A stretch of DNA of 64,000 bases from Rossellomorea marisflavi (lineage in GTDB: Bacteria; Bacillota; Bacilli; Bacillales; Bacillaceae_B). The notes beneath the pieces were generated by a model, which saw nothing but the letters and a program-made list of their open reading frames with translations, did not search any database and had not been told where the DNA came from. Below are positions 1 through 8,622 of the stretch, piece by piece; the first letter of the stretch is position 1; each line of letters opens with the position of its first letter. The DNA is taken from NCBI RefSeq assembly GCF_022170785.1, contig NZ_CP081870.1, positions 1,414,001 through 1,478,000 on the forward strand, written 5' to 3'. The translations under genes and the position numbers were made by a program.

Positions 1-348
1 ATCCCAATCATGGGAAGACTCTCCCAGGAAAGGTTTGAGGCCATCATCACCAAAATCCTGGATGTATCCTATAATCAGGACATCAATACGATCATCGTTG
101 ATTTTTCCGGTATAAGGGATAAGGACATCGGTGAGACTGACGTGTTCGGCATGAATATTCATAATATGGCCAAAGCAGTACAGCTTATGGGAATCGAGAT
201 CCTTTTCGTCGGGTTCACCCCGTCCCTTACCCAGATCGTGATTCAATCAGATGTAAGGGAAGTCGGGCAGATTAAAAGCTTTCTCAGTTTCAAAACGGCT
301 CTGCAGTACCTGATGAGTGAAAAGAGTCTTTCCTTCCAAGAAAAATGA
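1..348 (+). CDS. STAS-domain protein, C-terminal part (RsbR/RsbS-like)
   Basis: The reading frame is open from base 1, with in-frame codons for Ile-Pro-Ile before the first ATG at 10, so this is the 3' end of a gene that starts outside the window. The visible ~115 residues form an STAS domain. A Pro-Ile-(Met)-Gly-x-Leu opening is followed by IIVDFSGIRDKD and a later VFGMNIHNMAKAVQLMG helix. This is the pattern of stressosome co-antagonists of the RsbR family, which carry an N-terminal sensor domain and a C-terminal STAS domain. In that family a Thr or Ser at the end of the DFSG strand is phosphorylated by RsbT; here the segment reads DKDIGETD, so the phospho-acceptor is not obvious. A strong terminator follows at once. 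The specific paralogue cannot be told from this fragment. Confidence 0.75.
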   Translation: MPIMGRLSQERFEAIITKILDVSYNQDINTIIVDFSGIRDKDIGETDVFGMNIHNMAKAVQLMGIEILFVGFTPSLTQIVIQSDVREVGQIKSFLSFKTALQYLMSEKSLSFQEK

Positions 349-352
349 TGCG

Positions 353-376
353 AACCAGCCGCGGCTGGTTCTTTTT
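353..376 (+). terminator. Intrinsic terminator after STAS gene
   Basis: Perfect arms AACCAGCC and GGCTGGTT flank the central GC and are followed by CTTTTT. The hairpin begins 4 bases after the stop codon. Confidence 0.85.
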
Positions 377-434
377 AGTGGATGGAATCCTGACAATATT
401 GGGACAATAAATCTTGAGAAAGAAGGGGTTCAGC

Positions 435-1166
435 ATGAAACGATTTTTTAAATGGGCAGGAATTCTTCTGCTCGCTTTGATTGTCATAGGAGGTCTATCC
501 TTTTATGTATGGTCCCAGCAAACCTACTCGGCCACTTCATCGCTTAAGGAAAAGGTGGACCTTCAAAAAGCCGAGGCAAAGGATGGCAAGTGGCTGGTGT
601 TTGAAGGAGAGGGGGATAAGGGTGTGATCCTTTACCCCGGGGCCAAAGTGGAAAAGGAGGCCTATGCCTATATTGGGCAGGAGCTATCTGAGCGGGGGTA
701 TACCGTGGTGATTCCGGATGTACCATTGAACCTTGCATTCTTCGGGGTGAACGTACCGGATGAGATCATGAAAGAATATAAGGGTGTGGAGGAATGGTAC
801 TTATCGGGACATTCTCTAGGGGGCGTTGCTGCATCAAGCTATGCTGCTGACCACCCGGACAAGGTGAAAGGGATCATTTACCTTGCATCGTACCCTGCCG
901 AGTCCACAGACTTTTCTTCATCCGACCTGTCGTTTCTGAGTATCTGGGCCGAGAATGACGGCCTGGCTACCAAGGAAAAGATCGACAAGAGCAAATCCCT
1001 TCTGCCTGCAGATACGGAGTTTCATGAAGTCAAGGGCGGGAACCACGCAGGCTTCGGTGTATACGGTGCTCAAAAGGGAGACGGGAAAGCAACAAAATCA
1101 GTATGGGATCAGCAGGATGAAGTCATTAAAACAATCGATGAATGGATTCAGGGAAGGGCCGGATAA
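435..1166 (+). CDS. Membrane-anchored alpha/beta hydrolase
   Basis: About 243 residues. The N-terminus is MKRFFKWAG followed by a hydrophobic segment (about residues 7-27), a signal anchor or signal peptide, so the catalytic part is expected outside the membrane. The alpha/beta-hydrolase nucleophile elbow GHSLGG lies near residue 135, a candidate acid is the Asp in WAENDG (near residue 178) and the catalytic His is in GGNHAGFG (near residue 205). The length and GxSxGG elbow fit the small dienelactone-hydrolase/Hydrolase_5 type; the substrate is unknown. ATG 435 is preferred over the upstream TTG at 414 because GAAGGGG lies about 7 bases before it. It is a single-gene unit bounded by terminators on both sides. 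Confidence 0.8.
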   Translation: MKRFFKWAGILLLALIVIGGLSFYVWSQQTYSATSSLKEKVDLQKAEAKDGKWLVFEGEGDKGVILYPGAKVEKEAYAYIGQELSERGYTVVIPDVPLNLAFFGVNVPDEIMKEYKGVEEWYLSGHSLGGVAASSYAADHPDKVKGIIYLASYPAESTDFSSSDLSFLSIWAENDGLATKEKIDKSKSLLPADTEFHEVKGGNHAGFGVYGAQKGDGKATKSVWDQQDEVIKTIDEWIQGRAG

Positions 1167-1185
1167 TCGGCCCTTTTTCTTTTTG
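1154..1185 (+). terminator. Intrinsic terminator overlapping a stop codon
   Basis: Arms AAGGGCCG and CGGCCCTT enclose GATAAT, followed by a T-rich tail. The stop codon at 1164-1166 lies in the loop, so the hairpin is built partly from coding sequence. Confidence 0.85.
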
Positions 1186-1253
1186 GCAGGAAAAACTCCC
1201 CGTGCAGACGAAATAGTAGAGGAAGATCAGTACTGAAAACAGGAGGAAACACG

Positions 1254-2273
1254 ATGGAATCTTGGATAGACGCACAATGGACAAAGGAAAGATTGAACGA
1301 AGCGGCTGGGATGTTTGATTGCGATGCTTCAGATGCCCGAAAGTTGGGTGATTTTGAAAACTATGTGTACGAAGTGAAAAAGGAAGGGATTTCTTACATC
1401 CTGAGAATCACCCATAGCTCCCACCGCAGGCAAATCGAGTTGGAAGCGGAAATGAAATGGATCAACTTCCTCCATGGGCATGGATTGAACGTCTCCCTCT
1501 CCCATCAATCCCGTACAGGCAGCCTTGTGGAAGAACTGGCTGGGGATGACGGATCCTTTTTTGTCAGCTTATTTGATAAAGCACCGGGGGTGGCTGTAAG
1601 AGCGAACTCCGATCACTTTGATGAGAGGCTCTTCGAAAAGTGGGGAAGTCTTACTGGGAAGATGCATACCATTACAAAACACTATCGAGATCCATCTTCA
1701 AAGGCAAGAATGGCCTGGGATGAAGATGAAATCCTGAATTTCGAGCGTTATCTTCCCCAAGAAGAAGAGGATATCATAGAGATTGGAAAAAAGACAATCG
1801 ATGAAATCAAGACTTTTCCTCGATCCGAGGATACATACGGTTTAATACACTCTGATATCCATCATGGCAATTTCTTCTACGATCAAAGGGAAGCAGATCT
1901 CCACGTATTTGATTTTGATGATAGTATGTGGTTTTACTTCGCAAGTGATATCGCCATCCCCCTATACTATGCAACCTGGTCGAAGCATGGAGGTGATTCC
2001 CTTCACGTACGTTCTGCCTTCGGAGAGGGTTTCCTTCGTTCGTTCCTGAGAGGGTATGAGAGCGAATGCCCGGTTCCGAAAGAATGGTTCCTGCGGATTC
2101 CTCAGTTCCTCCTCCTAAGGGACTTGACCCTTTACTCCGTTTTCCATCAGAAGTGGGACCTGGCCACTATTCCCCAGGAAGAAAAAGAGCTCCTCGATGG
2201 ATTGAGGAAGAGGCTTAGGCAAAAGGAACCAATGGTCGATCTCGATTGGGAGGCAATCTACGACAACCGCTAG
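1254..2273 (+). CDS. APH/homoserine-kinase-type phosphotransferase
   Basis: 339 residues with the protein-kinase-like fold of the aminoglycoside phosphotransferase family (APH, PF01636). The catalytic loop reads HSDIHHGNFFY (about residues 199-209) and is followed by the metal-binding VFDFDDS, equivalent to the Brenner HxDxxxxN and IDxD motifs. Both key Asp residues and the Asn are present, so it should be active. The overall size and the FDFDD motif resemble Bacillus kinases of the SrkA/YtmP kind rather than true aminoglycoside resistance enzymes; the substrate is unknown. An AGGAGG-type site (CAGGAGGAAACACG) precedes the ATG. A hairpin repeat element begins 9 bases after the stop codon and may serve as its terminator. 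Confidence 0.8.
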   Translation: MESWIDAQWTKERLNEAAGMFDCDASDARKLGDFENYVYEVKKEGISYILRITHSSHRRQIELEAEMKWINFLHGHGLNVSLSHQSRTGSLVEELAGDDGSFFVSLFDKAPGVAVRANSDHFDERLFEKWGSLTGKMHTITKHYRDPSSKARMAWDEDEILNFERYLPQEEEDIIEIGKKTIDEIKTFPRSEDTYGLIHSDIHHGNFFYDQREADLHVFDFDDSMWFYFASDIAIPLYYATWSKHGGDSLHVRSAFGEGFLRSFLRGYESECPVPKEWFLRIPQFLLLRDLTLYSVFHQKWDLATIPQEEKELLDGLRKRLRQKEPMVDLDWEAIYDNR

Positions 2274-2281
2274 AATCGATT

Positions 2282-2361
2282 GAGGCTGAAACAAACGTGT
2301 TCTAGCCATAGTAAAACCCGAACTTCGTTGCCTGCGATCAAGCAACGAAGTTCGGGTTTTT
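2282..2361 (+). repeat. Hairpin repeat element, short form (copy 1)
   Basis: It starts with GAGGCTGAAACAAAC and the motif TAGCCATAGTAAAACCCGAA, then a perfect ~19-bp hairpin (outer arms AAAACCCGAA/TTCGGGTTTT, inner arms CTTCGTTGC/GCAACGAAG, loop CTGCGATCAA). The same outer sequence recurs at 32026 and, inverted, at 27437 and 40273, whereas the inner arms differ but stay complementary. It begins 9 bases after a stop codon and ends in a T-run, so it is also a plausible terminator. Confidence 0.85.
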
Positions 2362-2460
2362 ACTTTGTTTTATGAATATGTCATTGTGTCCAGGTGTGAA
2401 CCATTTTTCCTTTCAGTGGTTTTTTGATATGATTCATAGGTGGAAGAAGAGGTGTAGAGA

Positions 2461-3273
2461 ATGAAACAATCAATCGGCTTTATCGGCTGTGGAAATATGG
2501 CTCAGGCCATCATAGGCGGCATCGTCAACTCCGGACTGGTGGATAAAACATCTGTCATGGCGAGCGCCAAAACCCGCGGAACCGTCGAAAGAATAAAAGA
2601 AAAATACGGAATCCGTACAACATTGGACAATGGAGAGGTAGCGGCATTTGCCGACGTGTTGTTCCTCGCAGTCAAACCGGATCAACATCAGGAAATCCTC
2701 TCATCCATTAAGGAGAATGTGAAGCCGGATACCATCGTCATCACGATGGCCGCAGGGATTACACTCCAGTGGATGGAAGCGGTACTAACCCCGGACTCGA
2801 AGATTGTGAGAACGATGCCGAATACGCCATCCCTTGTAGGAGAAGGGATGACTGCGTATTGCGTCAATGGCCGGGTAGGAGAAGGCGAGCGTGAGATGAT
2901 CCATGCTGTCCTCGAAAGCTTCGGAAAAGCAGAGGAGATGGACGAAAGCCTCTTGGACGCCATTCCAGCCGTCAGCGGCTCATCACCTGCTTATGCCTTC
3001 ATGTTCATGGAAGCATTGGCAGACGGTGCGGTGAAAGAGGGGATCCCTAGAAAGCAGGCATATAACCTGGCAGCACAGGCGCTTCTCGGAGCAGCAAAGA
3101 TGGTGCTTGAAACGGGCAGCCATCCTGGAGAGCTGAAGGATGCGGTCTGCTCACCGGGAGGGGCTACCATCGAAGCTGTCATTGAACTTGAAAAGAGCGG
3201 CTTCAAGGGAAGCATTGTAAGGGCAATGGATGCCTGTACAAAAAAAGCAAAGCAGCTGGGAAGGGAAGATTGA
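2461..3273 (+). CDS. proC: Pyrroline-5-carboxylate reductase
   Basis: 270 residues, standard length. It catalyses the last step of proline synthesis, NAD(P)H-dependent reduction of pyrroline-5-carboxylate, in the cytoplasm. The Rossmann motif GFIGCGNMAQAIIGG starts at residue 6; the family signature region contains AVSGSSPAYAFMFMEAL (about residues 161-177) and CSPGGATIEA near residue 220. The ribosome site is AAGAGGTGTAGAG before ATG 2461. The downstream flavoprotein gene overlaps or abuts the TGA, so the two are probably co-transcribed. A Bacillus cell may hold several P5C reductases (ProG, ProH, ProI); which paralogue this corresponds to is not clear. Confidence 0.93.
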   Translation: MKQSIGFIGCGNMAQAIIGGIVNSGLVDKTSVMASAKTRGTVERIKEKYGIRTTLDNGEVAAFADVLFLAVKPDQHQEILSSIKENVKPDTIVITMAAGITLQWMEAVLTPDSKIVRTMPNTPSLVGEGMTAYCVNGRVGEGEREMIHAVLESFGKAEEMDESLLDAIPAVSGSSPAYAFMFMEALADGAVKEGIPRKQAYNLAAQALLGAAKMVLETGSHPGELKDAVCSPGGATIEAVIELEKSGFKGSIVRAMDACTKKAKQLGRED

Positions 3274-3275
3274 AC

Positions 3276-3794
3276 ATGAACGTATTGGTAATCGCTGCAC
3301 ATCCGCGAATGAACGAATCAATCGTCAACAAAGCCTGGGTAAAGAGGCTGGAAAAAGAGGCCGATGTGACGGTCCACGACCTTTACCGTGAATACCCGGA
3401 TTTCCAAATCGATGTAACACGTGAGCAGAAGTTGGTTGAAGAACACGATAGGATCGTCCTGCAGTTCCCTTTCTACTGGTACAGTGCCCCCGCGCTGATG
3501 AAAGAATGGATCGATGCCGTGTTGACCTATGGGTGGGCGTACGGAAGTGGTGGTACGATGCTTCATGGCAAAGAACTTCTGATTGCGACGTCCACAGGGT
3601 CACCGGCAGATGCCTATCAGGCTGGAGGAAAGAATCATTATGCCATGAGCGAGCTACTGAAGCCGTTCCAGGCAACATCGAACCTGATCGGAACAACGTA
3701 TCTTCCGGCATTCATCGAACAGGGCGTCAGGACACTGGATGAAGAAGGAGTGGCCCGGTCTGCCGAGAGGCTTGCGGATTATATTAAAAAGTAA
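3276..3794 (+). CDS. NAD(P)H dehydrogenase (quinone)-type flavoprotein
   Basis: About 172 residues of the flavodoxin_2 family (KefF/YwrO/YrkL type), a cytoplasmic FMN or FAD enzyme that reduces quinones or nitro-compounds by two electrons. The N-terminal strand VLVIAAHPRMNES and the FMN-contact region QFPFYWYSAPALMKEWIDAV (about residues 64-83), then GWAYGSGG, are typical of this family. A TTG at 3270 overlapping the proC stop could also start translation, but ATG 3276 gives the usual short N-terminus (MNVLVIAAHPR). It shares an operon with proC and ends in a strong terminator. The substrate cannot be inferred. Confidence 0.85.
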   Translation: MNVLVIAAHPRMNESIVNKAWVKRLEKEADVTVHDLYREYPDFQIDVTREQKLVEEHDRIVLQFPFYWYSAPALMKEWIDAVLTYGWAYGSGGTMLHGKELLIATSTGSPADAYQAGGKNHYAMSELLKPFQATSNLIGTTYLPAFIEQGVRTLDEEGVARSAERLADYIKK

Positions 3795-3796
3795 TA

Positions 3797-3826
3797 AAAA
3801 AACGGCTCCTGGAAGCCGTTTTTTTT
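3797..3826. terminator. Bidirectional intrinsic terminator
   Basis: The hairpin ACGGCT-CCTGGA-AGCCGT is flanked by an A-tract and a T-tract, so it can end both the rightward flavoprotein transcript and the leftward SIMPL gene transcript. Confidence 0.85.
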
Positions 3827-3832
3827 GTGAAA

Positions 3833-4465
3833 TCAATGCGTGGTAAACGTAACGAGTAGTGAAGCCTTCACGGATATTTCACCTGGCAGGATGGCAGATT
3901 CCTGAACTGCGAGCTTCATAGGGGAAGGAAGCTCAGTAGATTGACCTTCTTTGATAGAAAGGGGATCAGAAACCAGCTCCTGACCAGATTGCCTGGCAAG
4001 GACCGTGGCCTTTGCCAAAGCGTCTCTATAGGCGTGTTCCAGGGCGTACTGATATAGGGCAGTGGAATGGGAGGAGAGGAACTGGATCCCCTCCACCCGG
4101 TTTGCTCCGGCCTTCACGGCATCATCGATGATCTTTCCCGCCTTTTCAATGGTTCTAAGGTGGACGCGCAGGATATTCACGACTTCATAACCATTAAAGA
4201 TCTGCTTTCCATCTTCAAAGGAATAGCGGGGGATGATCTGATAGTTTGCTGTTTGTGTATCACTGTTTGAAACTCCGTTTGCTTGAAGCGTCCCGACTAT
4301 GTTCTTTATCTTTTCGTTATTTTCCTGTTGGGCTTTTTGCAGATCGTGGCCTTCGGTCATCACCCCTAATGTGATCAGGGCTTCATCAGGCGCTCCATAT
4401 GAGGTGTGTTCTCCTGAAACCGTGATGGTTCCCCGGGAATCGGTCACGCGCATAGATGGATACAT
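3833..4465 (-). CDS. SIMPL-domain protein (DUF541)
   Basis: About 210 residues with the SIMPL domain (PF04402). GTITVSGEHTSYGAPDEALITLG at the N-terminus matches the family's beta-strand entry, followed by QQENNEKIKNIVGTL, the motif SDTQTANYQIIPRYSF and the C-terminal half with LEHAYRDALAKATVLA. Many members are secreted, but no signal peptide is visible here, and the Bacillus members of this size are probably cytoplasmic or spore-associated; the function is unknown. The start at ATG 4465 (MYPSMRV) comes 4 bases after the TAA of the upstream Pro/Gly-rich gene, and ATG 4453 is an alternative. Translation is probably coupled to that gene. Confidence 0.75.
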   Translation of the reverse strand: MYPSMRVTDSRGTITVSGEHTSYGAPDEALITLGVMTEGHDLQKAQQENNEKIKNIVGTLQANGVSNSDTQTANYQIIPRYSFEDGKQIFNGYEVVNILRVHLRTIEKAGKIIDDAVKAGANRVEGIQFLSSHSTALYQYALEHAYRDALAKATVLARQSGQELVSDPLSIKEGQSTELPSPMKLAVQESAILPGEISVKASLLVTFTTH

Positions 4466-4469
4466 CCTG

Positions 4470-4907
4470 TTACACACATGTGAAGGATTCGATTTTATCA
4501 AGATCGATTCCGAAATACACCCATGTGAATCCGATCCATCTCCATCCTGCTATGGACCTTCTTCCGAGGAAGACAGGGTAGAACCAGAAAGCGTCACGGT
4601 TGAGCCAGATATAGGTATAGCGGAACAGGCATCTCCGGATGGAACCCGGGTCCACGGCAAACGTCGACGTTCCTCCAGGGCCGCCCTGCATGACGGTCTT
4701 CTGAGGCTGGAAGTTAGGCGGAGGTCCAGGTGGAGGCTGATTTTGTCCACCGCCCTGAGAAGGAGATGGGGACCCGCTGCTGCCACCTTGCCCTGGTGGC
4801 GGTGATGGCGGGAATACATTTGGAAGTCCGGGGATGGAAGGGAAACCACTGCCCCCGGAACCTCCTCCGCCGGGAAAGCCGGGTAGGAATTGTCTCTGAT
4901 CGTACAT
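4470..4907 (-). CDS. Pro/Gly-rich protein with aromatic C-terminal domain
   Basis: 145 residues in two parts. Residues ~1-75 are low complexity, rich in Gly, Pro, Ser and Gln (GFPGGGGSGGSGFPSIPG, then PPPGPPP). Residues ~85-145 are compact and rich in Trp, Tyr, Phe and Arg, including RRCLFRYTYIWL, FWFYPVFLGRRSIAGWRW and a terminal SFTC. Similar two-part proteins occur in Bacillus, often as hypothetical or mis-called transporter; there are no membrane helices here. A spore-coat or surface role is possible but only inferred. ATG 4907 is chosen because GGAGGAGG lies 7 bases upstream. It is transcribed with the SIMPL gene. Confidence 0.7.
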   Translation of the reverse strand: MYDQRQFLPGFPGGGGSGGSGFPSIPGLPNVFPPSPPPGQGGSSGSPSPSQGGGQNQPPPGPPPNFQPQKTVMQGGPGGTSTFAVDPGSIRRCLFRYTYIWLNRDAFWFYPVFLGRRSIAGWRWIGFTWVYFGIDLDKIESFTCV

Positions 4908-4969
4908 AATAGAACCTCCTCCATTCATGTTGGTATCATTGTATGAGGAGGAGGTTCGTGTGTGCGTGT

Positions 4970-5920
<951 letters not shown>

Positions 5921-5970
5921 TCATACGCCCTTTTTAATTGGATTTATGAAAGTGGTGGGTTGAAGATGAT

Positions 5971-5989
5971 AATGTGAAATATTTCACAA
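5971..5989 (-). promoter_or_regulatory. Rex operator upstream of ldh
   Basis: On the minus strand the site reads TTGTGAAATATTTCACATT, matching the Rex consensus TTGTGAA-N4-TTCACAA except at the last bases. It sits just downstream of a TATAAG that may be the -10 box, a repressing position. Rex is the NADH-sensing repressor of fermentation and low-oxygen genes. Confidence 0.85.
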
Positions 5990-6093
5990 ACTTATAGTAG
6001 CATACTCCAAATCGAATTTCCAACACGAAATTTCGACAACTTTAAAGGGATTCCACGAAGCTGCGGGGAATAAGTCCATAGGAGGGATGCACG

Positions 6094-6633
6094 ATGCGTT
6101 ATGAGAAAGGTGATATCAAGGTCCGGCCTTTGAAGGATGAAGATGCCGAATTTCTTTATAACTGGCTGAACGATCCGCGGATCCTTGAGTATTACGAAGG
6201 AAGGGACAAACCCTTTACCCATGAGATGGTGGAGGAAGCGTTTTATAATGACGATAAAGAGAAGGTCGCCTGCATCGTTCAATATAAAGGGGAGAAAGTC
6301 GGTTATCTCCAATATTATCCATTAGATGATGAGACCAAGCTTCGCTACGGATATACGAATCTTGATGAGTTCATCTATGGGACCGATCAGTTCATAGGGG
6401 ATTCAAGGTACTGGAATAAAGGCGTGGGCACGCTGATGATCAAGGCCATGGTGGAATATTTCATGCTTGAAAAAGGCCTGCACCGGTTGGTCATGGATCC
6501 GATGACCTGGAATCGCAGGGCAATTCGTTGCTATGAGAAATGCGGCTACAGCAAAGCACGGATCCTGCCTCAAAATGAGCTCCACGAAGGTGAATGGCAC
6601 GACTGCTGGCTGATGGAATACATACCGGATTGA
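6094..6633 (+). CDS. GNAT acetyltransferase, AAC(6')-like
   Basis: 179 residues, one GNAT domain of the Acetyltransf_8/AAC(6') subgroup. IKVRPLKDEDAEFLYNWLNDPRI opens the domain. DQFIGDSRYWNKGVGTLMI (about residues 107-125) carries the acetyl-CoA pyrophosphate loop, and RLVMDPMTWNRRAIRCYEKCGY is the last conserved block. These motifs match aminoglycoside 6'-N-acetyltransferases and related chromosomal enzymes; whether it acts on aminoglycosides is unproven. The ribosome site is AGGAGGG before ATG 6094. The TPR gene starts 9 bases after the stop, indicating co-transcription. Confidence 0.85.
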   Translation: MRYEKGDIKVRPLKDEDAEFLYNWLNDPRILEYYEGRDKPFTHEMVEEAFYNDDKEKVACIVQYKGEKVGYLQYYPLDDETKLRYGYTNLDEFIYGTDQFIGDSRYWNKGVGTLMIKAMVEYFMLEKGLHRLVMDPMTWNRRAIRCYEKCGYSKARILPQNELHEGEWHDCWLMEYIPD

Positions 6634-6642
6634 AATGGATGG

Positions 6643-7128
6643 ATGGATATGGAAGATAGAATGAGCGAAGCGATCGAAGCGAGGAAGTCAGGGAATACAG
6701 TGGAGTCGATCAGGATACTGAAAGAGCTGATCGCCGAACACCCCAAAAGCGGAAGCCTACACTATCAATGTGCCTGGAGTCATGATGCATCAGGACTTGA
6801 AGAGGAAGCCGTTGAATATTATGAGAAAGCATTGACATACGGGTTGGATGAAGAAGAGTCCATCGGTGCTTATACGGGACTCGGGAGCACCTACCGTGCC
6901 CTCGGGAAGTATGAAAAATCAAAAGAAGTGCTTGAGGATGGGCTTAAGAGACACAGGGACAGGGCATTATCAGTATTCTACAGCATGACGCTCTATAACC
7001 TCGGAGAGCCGAAGAAGGCAATGGAACTGCTTTTAGGGCAGCTGTGTGATACTTCTTCAGATGGTTCGATCCAATCTTATGCAGCTGCTATCAACTATTA
7101 CAGCCGCGACCTTGATCGTACGTGGTAA
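6643..7128 (+). CDS. Tetratricopeptide-repeat protein
   Basis: 161 residues, almost entirely TPR helices. Recognisable units are SIRILKELIAEHPKSGSLHYQCA, EEAVEYYEKALTYGLDEEESIGAYTGLGSTYRALG and KYEKSKEVLEDGLKRH. Bacillus has similar small cytoplasmic TPR proteins of unknown role (often called tetratrico-peptide repeat). It lies directly downstream of the GNAT gene and is terminated by a strong hairpin, so the two form an operon. There are in-frame ATGs at 6643, 6649 and 6661, with no clear ribosome site to decide; 6643 is given. Confidence 0.75.
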   Translation: MDMEDRMSEAIEARKSGNTVESIRILKELIAEHPKSGSLHYQCAWSHDASGLEEEAVEYYEKALTYGLDEEESIGAYTGLGSTYRALGKYEKSKEVLEDGLKRHRDRALSVFYSMTLYNLGEPKKAMELLLGQLCDTSSDGSIQSYAAAINYYSRDLDRTW

Positions 7129-7143
7129 AGAAGGACTCATACT

Positions 7144-7178
7144 AAAAAGGCAGCTCCCACCGTGGGAGCTGCCTTTCC
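7144..7178. terminator. Intrinsic terminator between convergent genes
   Basis: Long arms AAAGGCAGCTCCCA and TGGGAGCTGCCTTT around CCG, A-rich on the left and T-rich on the right, so usable in both directions. Confidence 0.88.
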
Positions 7179-7181
7179 TCT

Positions 7182-8483
7182 TTAATGAGGGATGAATGCC
7201 AGCTGATAGAAGAACAGCACGGCAAAGATATAGACGAGGGGATGGACTTCGCGCCATTTCCCTTTTGCCACTTTCAAAAGTGGGTACGAGATGAATCCGA
7301 GTGCGATCCCTGTAGCGATGCTCGACGTAAGAGGCATGCTGAGGATGATGAGGAATGCAGGGAAAGCTTCATCAAGTTCGTCCCATTTGATCTGGGAAAT
7401 GCTTCCGATCATCAAGCTTCCTACAATGATCAAAGCTGGAGCCGTGATGGCAGATAATCCAGATACGGCACTCACAAGTGGACCGAAGAATGCTGAAACG
7501 ATAAACAGTACAGCCACGGTAAGGGAGGTCAATCCTGTGCGTCCTCCCGCTGAAACCCCAGCAGATGATTCCACGAAGGCACTGGTCGGGCTAGTACCGA
7601 ACATGGCTCCGACAGTCGTCCCAAGTGAATCAGCAAGGAGTGCTTCTCGGGCACGCGGCATTTCATTGTTTTTCAGGAGTCCTGCCTGTTGGGCAACACC
7701 GACCATCGTACCGGTTGTATCAAAAATGGTCACAAGCAAGAAGGAGAATACGACAGCGTACAAGCTGTGCTGAATCACATCGGTGAACGCGGTGATCGGG
7801 TTCGAGATGATCAGCCCTTCAGGCAGATGCGGCATGGCGACGAAGCCTTCCTTGAACGACAGGTCACCAGTGAAGAATGCAACGATGGCGGTGATGATCA
7901 TCCCGATGAACAGGGCTCCGTGTACGTTCAGGACCATGAGGACAAGGGTGACGGCCAGTCCGATCAAAGCAAGGATGGCAGATGAAGAATGAAGATCCCC
8001 GAGTTTCACGAGATTGGATGGATCAGCTTGAACCAGTCCGGATAAACGAAGACCGATAAAAGCGATGAAGAGACCGATACCGGCTGTGATTCCGTGTTTG
8101 AGATTTTGCGGTATGGCTTCAATCAATTTCTTACGGAACGGTGTGAGCGAAAGGATGATGAAGATGATACCGGCTACGAATACTGCTGCAAAGGCAACCG
8201 AGTACGAAATATCTTCATGACCTCCGACAACGGAATATGTAAAGTAGGCATTCAATCCCATACCTGGTGCGATGGCAATCGGGTAGTTGGCGAACAGTGC
8301 CATCCAGAGCGTACCGACAGCTGCCGAAATGATGGTGGCCATGAATACCTGGTCGAACGGCACCCCTGCATCGGATAGGATGATCGGATTGACGACGACG
8401 ATGTAAGCCATTGTGAGGAACGTGGTCAGTCCGGCAAGGATTTCTGTCTTGGTTGACGTGCCGTTTTCCTTTAATTTAAACAT
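7182..8483 (-). CDS. NCS2-family purine permease (PbuG/PbuO type)
   Basis: 433 residues with about 12-14 membrane helices, AzgA-like branch of the NCS2 nucleobase transporters; it imports hypoxanthine, guanine or adenine. Hallmarks are the opening EILAGLTTFLTMAYIVVVNP, APGMGLNAYFTY (about residues 75-86), the IFDTTGTMVGVA motif (about residue 256) and SPTSAFVESSAGVSAGGRTGLTSL (about residues 301-324). The nearest B. subtilis equivalents are PbuG and PbuO, and the sequence alone does not separate them. GGAGGT precedes ATG 8483. Expression is likely under PurR: a promoter with an overlapping PurBox and a second PurBox lie upstream. No purine riboswitch aptamer was seen. Confidence 0.9.
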   Translation of the reverse strand: MFKLKENGTSTKTEILAGLTTFLTMAYIVVVNPIILSDAGVPFDQVFMATIISAAVGTLWMALFANYPIAIAPGMGLNAYFTYSVVGGHEDISYSVAFAAVFVAGIIFIILSLTPFRKKLIEAIPQNLKHGITAGIGLFIAFIGLRLSGLVQADPSNLVKLGDLHSSSAILALIGLAVTLVLMVLNVHGALFIGMIITAIVAFFTGDLSFKEGFVAMPHLPEGLIISNPITAFTDVIQHSLYAVVFSFLLVTIFDTTGTMVGVAQQAGLLKNNEMPRAREALLADSLGTTVGAMFGTSPTSAFVESSAGVSAGGRTGLTSLTVAVLFIVSAFFGPLVSAVSGLSAITAPALIIVGSLMIGSISQIKWDELDEAFPAFLIILSMPLTSSIATGIALGFISYPLLKVAKGKWREVHPLVYIFAVLFFYQLAFIPH

Positions 8484-8501
8484 TAGTGTAATACCTCCAA
8501 T

Positions 8502-8546
8502 AAAAACGAACGATTAAAAAGCACAACTACTATAATATTCGGTAAT
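8502..8546 (-). promoter_or_regulatory. Putative PurR operator (PurBox pair)
   Basis: ATTACCGAATATT on the minus strand (plus 8534-8546) matches the PurBox AWWWCCGAACWWT at 12 of 13 positions and overlaps the -10 box. AAAAACGAACGAT on the plus strand (8502-8514) matches at 11 of 13 in the opposite orientation. The two are separated by 19 bases, close to the 16-17 of B. subtilis PurR targets. Confidence 0.65.
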
Positions 8547-8560
8547 ACATCGTTTTTCAA
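8532..8560 (-). promoter_or_regulatory. SigA promoter of the purine permease
   Basis: On the minus strand, TTGAAA (-35) and TATTAT (-10) are separated by 17 bases. The start point would fall about 40-45 bases before the ATG. Confidence 0.75.
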
Positions 8561-8622
8561 TAGGTATCGACAAATTTTTAATATTTTTCGTGTTGGTTCT
8601 TTAAGAACTGATAATGAAAGTT

